From Gadus chalcogrammus (Eukaryota > Chordata > Actinopteri > Gadiformes > Gadidae), in assembly GCF_026213295.1 (NCBI RefSeq), contig NC_079417.1:310158-374157 (forward strand): DNA of 64,000 bases, written 5' to 3'. A program made the translations under genes and the position numbers. Positions 29,001-40,000 of the stretch are shown here, piece by piece; positions within the stretch are counted from its first letter, which is position 1; each line of letters begins with the position of its first letter. Below the pieces are notes generated by a model. It made no database searches. It was not told the DNA's origin and was given only the letters and a program-made list of their open reading frames with translations.

Positions 29001-29032
29001 TGATATGATATGGTGTTCCTGAGAAACCGGAT

Positions 29033-29206
29033 GCTGCAGTTCCAGGACTGCGGTTCCAGGACCGCTGTTCCTGGACAGCGGTTCCAGGACTGCGGCTCCA
29101 GGACCGCGGCTCCAGGACCGCGGCTCCAGGACCGCGGTTCCAGGACCGCAGTTCCAGGACTGCAGTTCCAGGACCATGGGGTCATGGGGTCATGGGGTCA
29201 TGGGGT
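29033..29206. repeat. GTTCCAGGACTGCG minisatellite and ATGGGGTC repeat
   Basis: About 10 copies of a 14-bp unit (G(G/C)TCCAGGACCGC) followed by four ATGGGGTC copies. Confidence 0.9.
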
Positions 29207-29734
29207 CGTGGTCTTTCTGCTCTAGGGATGAGAGTTTATTTTCCTTGGTGGGTGAAGAATTCTGATGAGTAACTCACGAATAATGAATGAAAATATCATG
29301 AAACGCACCACGTGGCTAACTTTTACCTAAACTTAATCGTATCTTAAAATACTTGGAGGTTCAGTGTAGAATTGAATGAGGAGTAGCTCGCGGCTAGCCC
29401 CCTCACCAAGCAGCTACGGTGGCCTGTACTGGCCTGAATGATGGATGGTGGTGCATTTCATGTACACATCAATACACAACAATGGCACTGAAAGGAATCC
29501 CACATGGACCGTAGCCGTGGGATAACCCGCCCAATTTCACATTTACTGAAATGTGATTTTGTCAACTAACTAATCAACCTGGTCCTAGAACAGCGGCCCC
29601 CTGAGCGGCGGGACAGACTGCTGTTCTCAGGCCTCCTCCTGGTGTAGTACCAAGAGGCTCCACATGGGGGCGCTAGAGCTCCCCCTACTCCACTTCCTGT
29701 CCGGCCGTTGCAGGAGGTGACATAGGAGGAGGTG

Positions 29735-29860
29735 ACGTAGCCTGGTAGCCCCACATTGGGCCCGGCCTGGTAGCCCCCCCTTGGGCCTGGCCTGGTAGCC
29801 CCCCCTGGGGTCTGGAGTAGCCCCCCCTGGGGTCTGTAATTGCCCCCCCTGGGGTCCTGA
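29735..29860. repeat. CCTGGTAGCCCCCC minisatellite
   Basis: About five diverged units containing GCCTGGTAGCCCC and CCCTGGGGTCTG. Confidence 0.82.
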
Positions 29861-29924
29861 CACATCGTTAATGTTTATTCCTGTCTCGATTAATGCCCCT
29901 CCCACCCGGGGCCAGGGGTCCCAC

Positions 29925-30872
29925 CAGAGACGACCCCGAATTTAGAACCTCCCCCTCCTGGTCGCCGAGGGAGACGACCTCGACTCTAGAACCTCCCCCT
30001 CCTGGTCGCCGAGGGAGACGACCTCGACTCTAGAACCTCCTCCTCCTGTTCGCCGAGGGAGACGACCTCGACTCTAGAACCTCCCCCTCCTGGTCGCCGA
30101 GGGAGACGACCTCGACTCTAGAACCTCCCCCTCCTGGTCGCCGAGGGAGACGACCTCGACTCTAGAACCTCCTCCTCCTGGTCGCCGAGGGAGACGACCC
30201 CGACTCTAGAACCTCCCCCTCCTGGTCGCCGAGGGAGACGACCTCGACTCTAGAACCTCCTCCTCCTGGTCGCCGAGGGAGACGACCTCGACTCTAAAAC
30301 CTCCCCCTCCTGGTCGCCGAGGGAGACGACCTCGACTCTAGAACCTCCTCCTCCTGGTCGCCGAGGGAGACGACCTCGACTCTAGAACCTCCCCCTCCTG
30401 GTCGCCGAGGGAGACGACCCCGACTCTAGAACCTCCCCCTCCTGGTCGCCGAGGGAGACGACCTCGACTCTAGAACCTCCCCCTCCTGGTCGCCGAGGGA
30501 GACGACCTCGACTCTAGAACCTCCTCCTCCTGGTCGCCGAGGGAGACGACCCCGACTCTAGAACCTCCCCCTCCTGGTCGCCGAGGGAGACGACCCCGAC
30601 TCTAGAACCTCCTCCTCCTGGTCGCTGAGGGAGACGACCTCGACTCTAGAACTTCCTCCTCCTGGTCGCCGAGGGAGACGACCTCGACTTTAGAACCTCC
30701 CCCTCCTGGTCGCCGCGGGAGACGACCCCGACTCTAGAACCTCCCCCTCCTGGTCGCTGAGGGAGACGACCCCGACTCTAGAACCTCCCCCTCCTGGTCG
30801 CCGAGGGAGACGACCTCGACTCTAGAACCTCCCCCTCCTGGTCGCCGAGGGAGACGCTCCTGGTCGCCGAGG
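29925..30872. repeat. 44-bp minisatellite (about 21 copies)
   Basis: Units contain CTCGACTCTAGAACCTCC, CTCCTGGTCGCCGAGGGA and GACGAC. Copies are nearly identical, with CCTCG/CCCCG and CCCCCTCC/CTCCTCC variants. Confidence 0.95.
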
Positions 30873-30879
30873 GAGACAC

Positions 30880-31700
30880 CAGACACCAGACCGGCTCACG
30901 CTAATGCTGCGACCACAAGGGGGCGTGCTTCGGAAAAATGCCCCAAGAAAGTTGGGAGATTACCCACTCCCATAACTACTGATGGCCAGTGTTCAATACC
31001 TCTACCTCATGTTAACTAGCGTTGGCCTATGCTACCTAACGCTAACTAGTGTTAGCTTGCGTTAACTAATGGCAGTAAAAGTGTAGAGTAGAATGTTGGC
31101 TGGTGAGGACATATAGCTTTCACCGACCAAACGATGAATGATGAAAATGGGATGTTATCGGGAAGCTGGGAGAGAACTGAGTTCCTTTCGCTTTATTTGG
31201 TTTAGATGTGTGAGAAGAAGATGTACACAATGATACTAATACTCTTTATTATTGAGGATAAACAATGTTTGACATATTGGGCATCGCATAACATGAACAA
31301 CCACAGTGCGTCTCTGTCAGGAAGCCCATCTTGGGATGGGACCCGACAACACATCGTCACGTTATCGTCAAACGGTTCAAACTCTAGAAAACAACTGACA
31401 CGGCTGTGTGATGGAATGGAGCCCAGTACTTGATCACTAACAGATAGTTGTGTTATACCTTGATCTCTACCAGAAACAGCTGCTAGCGTATGAGACAACA
31501 GAGCACTTCATGGCTGAATGCTACACATAATAGATTTATAGTTATTGCGTATGTATGAATGCGTTTAACATAGTGCTTACATTTACAACGCTTCCTTTCT
31601 GGATTCCTAGAGTCCATTCCTAAACTCCACTAACAAAGAAAGACCAGACAAACAGAACTAGTCTCCATTGTTATCCTAAGTGAAAGAACCCTAGCGTCAG
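30880..31700. other. Unique sequence, no gene recognised
   Basis: Includes GTTAACTAGCG-type short repeats near 31010-31070. Nothing else is recognised. Confidence 0.4.
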
Positions 31701-31714
31701 ATCACACCCTATCA

Positions 31715-31857
<143 letters not shown>

Positions 31858-32189
31858 GCCTGTATATGATGCATCGATACATGCATGTGCATACACTCAT
31901 TCCCATCTCCGATGCATGCACATGTTCATTGCTTCGTCCTCCTCGCTCTGCAGGAGTGGTTCTCGTGAGGAGGTCTTGCGTGAGCAGACCTTCTGAGTTC
32001 CTCCTGGGTCGGAGATCCCCATGACACTCAGACCACTAATGGGTTCCAGCGCTCGGATTCCTCCCAGCTCCAGAGAAAGGTACTGCGCTGTGTTTACCCT
32101 CCACCTCCCACGCCACATTATCTGTCAGCTCACTTTCACAAACATAAACACAACAACAACAATGAGAAGCAGGCTGTGATTAGGATCAG

Positions 32190-32213
32190 ACGGGGGGGAA
32201 GGGGGGGGGGGGG
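32190..32213. repeat. Poly-G tract
   Basis: GGGGGGGAAGGGGG and a longer G run. Confidence 0.9.
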
Positions 32214-32397
32214 GTAATATACGACGGGGCAGGAGGGCAGATGGAGCCGCTCCTCACGCCTCTCTGAGAGGAGGGCCGTGTTCTCCTCTCTCCAGCTCCT
32301 CCTGTGTGGATGTTAGAGCGTCCCTCATGTGGATCCTCACGCTGGTCTCATCTCCCTCCATGCTCCTCGTTCAGACCTGCTCCTCATCAGACCTGCT

Positions 32398-32710
32398 CCT
32401 CGTTCAGACCTGGTCCTGGTCCGGGTCAGACCTGGTCCTGGTCCGGGTCAGACCTGGTCCGGGTCTGGGTGAGACCTGGTCCGGGTCAGACCTGGTCCTG
32501 GTCCGGGTCAGACCTGGTCCTGGTCTGGGTGAGACCTGGTCCGGGTGAGACCAGGTCCTGGTCTGGGTCAGACCTGGTCCTGGTCCGGGTGAGACCTGGT
32601 CCTGGTCTGGGCCAGACCTGGTCCTGGTCTGGGGGAGACCTGGTCCTGGTCCGGGTGAGACCTGGTCCTGGTCTGGGTCAGACCTGGTCCTGGTCTGGGG
32701 GAGACCTGGT
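32398..32710. repeat. GACCTGGTCCTGGTCCGGGT minisatellite
   Basis: About 15 units of 15-21 bp mixing CAGACCTGGTCC and TGGTC(C/T)GGGTGA. Confidence 0.93.
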
Positions 32711-32774
32711 GTCAAACCTCAGATTCTCTACATGATAGTTTATTAAAACCCCAACTGCAAATGTTTCTCAGTCG

Positions 32775-33784
32775 CTCTCTGCTGACGGAGTTGGTGGAGG
32801 TTGAGCCGGTTAGCTGACGGAGTTGGTGGAGGTTGAGCCGGTTAGCTGACGGAGGAGTGGGTGGTGGAGCCGGTTAGCTGACGGAGGAGTGGGTGGTGGA
32901 GCCGGTTAGCTGATGGAGGAGTGGGAGGGGGAGCCGGTTAGCTGACGGAGGAGTGGGTGGTGGAGCCGGTTAGCTGATGGAGGAGTGGGTGGTGGTGGAG
33001 CTAGTTAGCTGATGGAGGAGTGAGTGGTGGAGCCAGTTAGCTGACAGAGGAGTGGGTGGAGTTGGAGCCGGTTAGCTGACGGAGGAGTGGGAGGTGGAGC
33101 CGGTTAGCTGACGGAGGATTGGGTGGTGGAGCCGGTTAGCTGAAGGAGGAGTGGGTGGTGGAGCCGGTTAGCTGACGGAGGAGTGGGAGGGGGAGCCGGT
33201 TAGCTGACGGAGGAGTGGTTGGTGGTGGAGCCGGTTAGCTGATGGAGGAGTGGGAGGGGGAGCCGGTTAGCTGACGGAGGAGTGGGTGGTGGAGCCGGTT
33301 AGCTGATGGAGGAGCAGGTGGTGGAGCCGGTTAGCTGATGGAGGAGCGGGTGGTGGAGCCGGTTAGCTGACGGAGGAGTGGGTGGTGGAGCCGGTTAGCT
33401 GATGGAGGAGTGGTTGGTGGTGGAGCCGGTTAGCTGATGGAGGAGTGGGAGGGGGAGCCGGTTAGCTGATGGAGGAGTGGGAGGGGGAGCCGGTTAGCTG
33501 ATGGAGGAGTGGGTGGTGGAGCCGGTTAGCTGACGGAGGAGTGGGTGGTGGAGCCGGTTAGCTGATGGAGGAGTGGTTGGTGGTGGAGCCGGTTAGCTGA
33601 TGGAGGAGTGGGTGGGGGAGCCGGTTAGCTGATGGAGGAGTGGGAGGGGGAGCCGGTTAGCTGACGGAGGAGTGGGTGGTGGAGCCGGTTAGCTGATGGA
33701 GGAGTGGGTGGTGGAGCCGGTTAGCTGACAGAGGAGTGGGTGGTGGAGCCGGTTAGCTGATGGAGGAGTGGGTGGTGGAGCCGG
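32775..33784 (-). repeat. Minisatellite copying the RSPO1 stop-codon segment
   Basis: About 30 units of 29-35 bp. On the minus strand each reads TCCACCACCC-CTCCTCC-TCAGCTAACCGG, matching the last codons of RSPO1 (TCCACCACCCGCTCC, TCCTTCAGC, TAA) plus CCGGC. The array starts right after the stop at 33785-33787. Confidence 0.95.
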
Positions 33785-34011
33785 TTAGCTGAAGGAGGAG
33801 CGGGTGGTGGAGCTGGGCTGGGTGCTGGTCTGGCTCTGGGCCTTCCGTCTCTTGGCTCCTCCTGCTCCTCCTGCTCCTCCTGCTCCTCCTGCTCCTCCTG
33901 CTCCTCCTGCTCCCCCTCCCTCCCTCCCTCCCTCCCTCCCTCTCCCCCGACTGTTCTCTCGCTCCTTTCGGGTGCCGGGGTCGTGCCGTCGATCGCCCTT
34001 GTTCCTCCTCC
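33785..34011 (-). CDS. rspo1: RSPO1 last coding exon with Gly/Ala low-complexity tail
   Basis: Follows acceptor CCTTCCTCAG. It reads [20 protein letters not shown], then an RGREGG segment from a GGGA repeat, then about six GGA units encoded by a GGAGGAGCA repeat, then [20 protein letters not shown] and FS-stop. Microsatellite DNA is being translated here, so length may vary between alleles. Confidence 0.9.
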
Positions 34012-37000
34012 CTGAGGAAGGAGAGGAAAGGAGGCGATCAGGAGAGGAGAGGGGAGGAGAGGAGAGGAGAGGAGAGGAGAGGAGAGGAGAGGAGAGGATC
34101 AGGAGAGGAGAGGAGAGGAGAGGAGAGGAGAGGAGAGGAGAGGAGAGGAGAGGAGGTGATCAGGAGAGGAGAGGAGAGGAGGGGAGAGGAGAGGAGAGGA
34201 GAGGAGAGGAGAGGAGAGGAGAGGAGAGGAGGAGGAGAGGAGAGGAGAGGAGAGGAGAGGAGAGGAGAGGAGAGGAGAGGAGAGGAGGTGATCAGGAGAG
34301 GAGAGGAGAGGAGAGGAGAGGAGAGGAGAGGAGAGGAGAGGAGAGGAGAGGAGGTGATCAGGAGAGGAAGTGGTCCAGGGTTCTCCTCAGCCTAACCTTG
34401 TGCGTCCTAGCCCTTAACTGCTTCTTAGTGACACCTATCTGATCCACCAGCCAAGTGTTTGGAGCATGTGGATGGCCTCCATTCAAGTCCTGCTCTCCAT
34501 TTTCCACTACTATGTGCCAGTTAGTTGACCTTCACTTATGTTTAACAGCCTTGTAAAATAATGTAATTGTAGTGATTACCATTAGTTGTCTCCTGAGTGG
34601 TTTTCTGTAGCTTGCAGCGTCGTGATGATCCACCCTTCTCTCTCCCCCCCCCACCCACCCACACCCTACAGCAACTACAACAGCACCCACCCCAGAGCTG
34701 CTGAACTCCCCATCTTGCTGCCATAAGCTGCCAAGGTCAAAATTCTGATGGACTTTAAAGGACTGGTCAGCTGTGTCTCAGGTGTGTCTCAGCTGTGTGT
34801 CAGCCATGTCTCAGGTGTGTGTCTCAGGTGTGTCTCAGCTCTGTCTCAGCCGTGTCTCAGGTGTGCCTCAGGTGTGCTTCTCCGCTGTGTCTCAGGTGTG
34901 TCTCAGCTCTGTCTCAGCCGTGTCTCAGGTGTGCCTCAGGTGTGCTTCTCCGCTGTGTCTCAGGTGTGTCTCAGCTGTGTCTCAGCCGTGTCTCAGGTGT
35001 GTCTCAGGTGTGTCTCAGCTGTGTCTCAGGTGTGTCTCAGGTGTGTCTCAGGTGTGTCTCAGGTGTGCCCCAGGTGTGTCTCAGCTGTGTCTCAGGTGTG
35101 TGTCTCAGCTGTGTCTCAGGTGTGTGTCTCAGGTGTGTCTCAGTTGTGTCTCAGGTGTGTCTCAGGTGTGTGTCTCAGGTGTGTCTCAGGTGTGCCTCAG
35201 GTGTGTGTCTCTGCTGTGTCTCAGGTGTGTCTCAGGTGTGTGTCTCAGGTGTGTCTCAGGTGTGTGTCCCAAAGGTGTTGCGTTCCAAATGTGTCCCGGG
35301 AACTTTTTCTATCTCTATTGTAACTATTTGGCACCCCCACAGGGTCGCACAATACACACTACAGCCTCTTCCACACATGTACCCCCCCTCGGAGCCCAGG
35401 TACAGAGGCTTATAGCGCCACTCCGGGCTGGCATCCTCGTCCTGTTCTGGACCCTCAAAGCCACTGAGAGCCAAAGATAAACCTGGTGCCACATGCTCTC
35501 CATCAACATGTCCCTGACTCATACACCTCCTCTGGCAGCCGCTCCGACCAGAACAAAAGCGGTACTTAACATTTGTTTGTAATTGTTCCAGTCGGTACCT
35601 AAGAGGTTCCCTGAGTGCATTAAGGGCCCTGGAACAGACTCGCGGACCTCCGAACGGATGTGCTAGCTGTTTAAGCACTTAATTAGCTCTATAACAAACC
35701 GCTAATGGAGCCAGCGGGGGGGAACCCCATCAATTATCTCCACACTAATTGCACAAGTCTCTCCTTCCAAAGTAAACAAGGCGGTCTGGTGAAAACAATC
35801 ACAAGTGGAGAAACAAACCAAACTGGTCTTCGTGTGAGTCTGTGTTGCAGAGAGCTTCACTAAGGGTGGAAAAAAATGGTAACTGTGGCCAAACCATTGT
35901 AGCTGCGCAATCCAGTAAATCACTGTTGTTATACAAGCGCTGCCTGCAGTGGTTTATGTACCCAGACCATTAGCCAAACTCCTCAGCTACACTGATGTAG
36001 CACATGGCTGATTCACACACCCCTCAAGAGTCACAACGGCCGCTTACAAATTCACCCATTCTTTAATTTATTTCTATACATCGTTGGTCAAACTGATTGC
36101 AGGTCAGGCAGATTGAGCGTCTTGAAGTCTGGTCCCTTGTTTTATCCCAGAGGACTTCTGTGGTTCCACTCCTATCGCGTGACACCTCACTCATCATGAA
36201 CTGCTCTTCTAGCACTGTTCACTGACACCTTTTTCCAGTGATGCAGCAACTCAACGTTTATACACTTGGCAGTCAGCGATTCCCCTTTTAAGGGGCAGTT
36301 TATAATAATTCACTCTTATTCTCCCAAACTTACAGCGGAGATTCTCTCAGGAAGGCAGCCGGCGAACAATGTGTACAGCTTATTTTTCCCTTGCCGTAAT
36401 TCAGTATTAGCAACAAGCTACTATAGCAACTAGATACACAATACAAGAGGTCCTAGCTAAAAGCTAACTTAGGACCTAGCTAGCTCCTCCAATATACGCA
36501 AGCTATATCATACAATCGAATGAGCTAGAAGCTAAAATCGTACCTTTTTCAGCTTTAAAAAATATATTGCTACACTAACTAAGCTGCAATATGAACTATG
36601 CAAATGCTACAATACCATCTAACTACAACCTTCAACAGGATCTAGGTATCAGCTATAAGAGGAGCATCTGGCCTAGCTACAAGCGAAACAGGCCCAAGTT
36701 TCAAGCAACAGCAAAACCTAGCTCCATGCTACAATATGACCTAACAACATGCTAAAAGAGGTACCAGCTGTAACAAGGTCTAACAAGCTGCATTGTAACC
36801 TATCGTAAGGCTACAATAGCAGCTAACAGGGCCGCTAAAGATTCAGCAGACGAACATTTCCCCTCTAATCCTTTCCTCCTTCCTCCCAGCACCTCGCTGC
36901 TCTTTGTTCAGCCTGTGGGAAGTGAAACAGAACCCGATAATGTATACGCTGTCCGAGTATGCGACACGGCCTGTTAGCTCTGCGCTAACCCGCGCGACAG

Positions 37001-40000
37001 CAGTTGGACGGCGGGTCGACGCGGCGAGCGTGAGAAACACATGAGATCCGTGTCACCCTCACGCCTCAGCGAGCACCGAGACTAACAGCCCTGATCCGGG
37101 CTGTGATCCCGGGCCAGCTCCGCTGCGCAGAGACGGAGCCGTCATCGCTCTGGCTCACAGACGCCCTGCACTGTTTACATGCTGGGAAGTCAGGAACTCT
37201 GGTGTCCGTGGCGGTGGGGGAGCCAAGCCAAACCCAATCAACCCGCGTGGTGCCTCTGGCTGGGAGAGGACCCCGATCGCTGACTAACGGCCCGATGTGT
37301 TTACCAGAGACGCAGCTCGGGCTCAAAGGGTTTTATGGATGCTTGACTGTTACGTGAAAACTAAAATAATATAGGGTTAGAAAAAAGGATATAATGGAGA
37401 TTATTATATACAAGAACAGCGGACTGAGAAGTGCGCGGGTCAGGGTGTTTAGTTAGTTAGTAGGTTAGTTACCGTTACTTAGTTACCGTTAGTTTCCGTA
37501 CCTCTGGTGCACGGCGTCTTCATCACCACACACTTCCTCCTCTCTGTCTGGGGCTCGCAGGGCGGGGGGGCCAGCGGAGCCGGGGGAGCCCCGGGGCCCG
37601 GGGGGGTCCCGTCCACCGGGGGGCCCAGGGGCCCGTCCACCGGGGGGCCGGACCGGAGGGGCAGCCTCACACGGGCCTCGGAGCCCTTCTTGAAGCCACA
37701 CGTCTTGTTCTTCTTCATACAGGAGCCCCACGCGCTCCACCCGGCCAGCTCACACTCCACCACCGGCTGGCCTGAGGGCGGAGGAACAAGGCATGAGGGT
37801 GGAGCTACACATGAGGACACAGCACCGTCGGAGGGTGGAGCTACACATGAGGACACAGCACCGTCAGAGGGTGGAGCTACACATGAGGACACAGCACCGT
37901 CAGAGGGTGGAGCCACACATGAGGACACAGCACCGTCGGAGGGTGGAGCTACACTGAGGAGACAGCACCGTCAGAGGGTGGAGCTACACTGAGGAGACAG
38001 CACCGTCAGAGGGTGGAGCTACACATGAGGAGACAGCACCGTCAGAGGGTGGAGCCACACATGACGACACAGCACCGTCAGAGGGTGGAGCTACACATGA
38101 GGACACAGCACCGTCAGAGGGTGGAGCTACACATGAGGACACAGCACCGTCAGAGGGTGGAGCTACACTGAGGAGACTGCTCCACCCCTCTGAGGTACAG
38201 GCCCAAACCTACGTATGATATCAGGAGGTACGATAACAACAGTTAACATCCCGAATCAAGGAGCCAGCACAGTTTAGTTCATGGATCTGGGGTCCATGAA
38301 TTGGCCATGTTGGCTTATTTCGTTTTGTTAGATTAATCTGTTTGCTCAACATTTGAAATGAATAAACAACACCCAGGCAATGAAACCTTTATCTCTGTTC
38401 ACACCTGCACTGACCAATGAAAGTAATTTGCAAGAAAGTTGATGTTTGACCTGACAATGATGAATGAAATGGCAAATAGGATGCAATATATGACTTTCGA
38501 AATGTTCTCAGGCTTTGGTTTTGAGAGGCAGGAAGTGATGTCACAGAACCATTCTGGGATTCCAGGTCTTCTGTCCGCGGCGTGGAGCCCATCCATCGCT
38601 CCTGCTGCTGAACCCTGCGTCACGGCCCTCCCCCAGAGCCCTCCAGGGACCGGGTTCTGGCCGCGCTGCGCTGCGTCTAACAGCCCATGTGTGGTTGAGC
38701 AAGAGCATCCCTGCACAGCAGAGCTCCCAGTTGGTTTGTCTCCTGCCCCCCCCCCCCCCCCCCCCCGGGCCCCCGCTCTGACAGCAGAAGGGCTGCCAGC
38801 GCCGAGCATTTAGCGGCTGCTGAGCGAGGCGTCCCAGACCGCTCACCAGCACGCCACGGGGGCTGTTGCCACGGGGATCTGATCAGAACCCGTCAGAGGG
38901 GGTAGGAACCATGTTTACCATAGCTCTACTCGGGACAGTCCCAGAGCACTGTACACACTCATTCACTCATTCATCCACACCCATTCACTCAATCACACGC
39001 ACACACTTTCGTAAACTCAATCCCTTCACGCATTGATTTGACGCGGGGGTGCTTGGCTCTAAGGCCGGGCTTCCCGAACACGCCCTGACCCATCTGCGGA
39101 GGAACTTCAGTGCAACAGAAAGTCCTTCTCATTTTCACGGCAAGGCAGTGAGCCTAAACAGTGAATCACCATCTCTCTATGGATGTGGTTCATCCACACA
39201 ACACTCATGCTGTGTCTTCAAACACAGCAATGATGAAACAGACAAGGCACGCAGAGCAGAACGAATTGATTGTCGCCATCCTGCGACCCACGCGGTGGTG
39301 AGGCTTTATCCGGTGAGAGTGAATGCGTCCAGCAGAGGGTCTGTTGTGCGTTAGAGGAGTAAGTCAGAGGGTCGACCTACCGATGCATTCCATGGTGCCG
39401 TTGGTGTTGGTGAGGCCGGGGGGACAGGTCCCATGACACCTCCCCCGGTGGGAGTAGAAGCCGTCCTTACACTTGGTGCAGAAGTTGCGGTTGAAACAGG
39501 CCTCGCAGTTTTCTATTTTACACTCTGGAAGACACAGGAGAGATCAGAGGACAGGGCCGAGTCAATACAACCATCATTCCAACAACAACACTATCAACTA
39601 CTTTTGTTGCTGCTCTAAATCAGACGACGTCTTGAGCTAGGGCTCGTCAAGCTAGAACTTCAAACTGACCAAATAAGATTCTTTCATGAATGAACCAACT
39701 ATTGATTGTTATTAGAAGCAGTATTACTTGTATTGAGCAGTTTAATGATGGACTCACGGTACTGATGAGGTGGATTTAGATTGAGGGAGTGCATCTGGAC
39801 TGGAATAGATGTAGTTCAGTTATAATAATTGTTTTAACCAGTGAACCAGGACCTAATTTATACTGTTTGTATGCATTAAGATGTGCTTGTGTACTGAAGC
39901 CGCCATGTGTCAGCGGACCCCAAACCAGACGCCCCAACTCAGCTCTCAGTGAACCCCACGATATGAAACCCCACAGCAACCCGATCACATCGCTCTGAAA

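Noticed and set aside
29925..30872. CRISPR-like regular array
   Set aside because: Directly abutting 44-bp units with no unique spacers, in a vertebrate genome; it is a minisatellite.
31206..31498. Short frames near 31.2-31.5 kb on both strands
   Set aside because: Under 100 codons, overlapping on opposite strands, no homology recognised.
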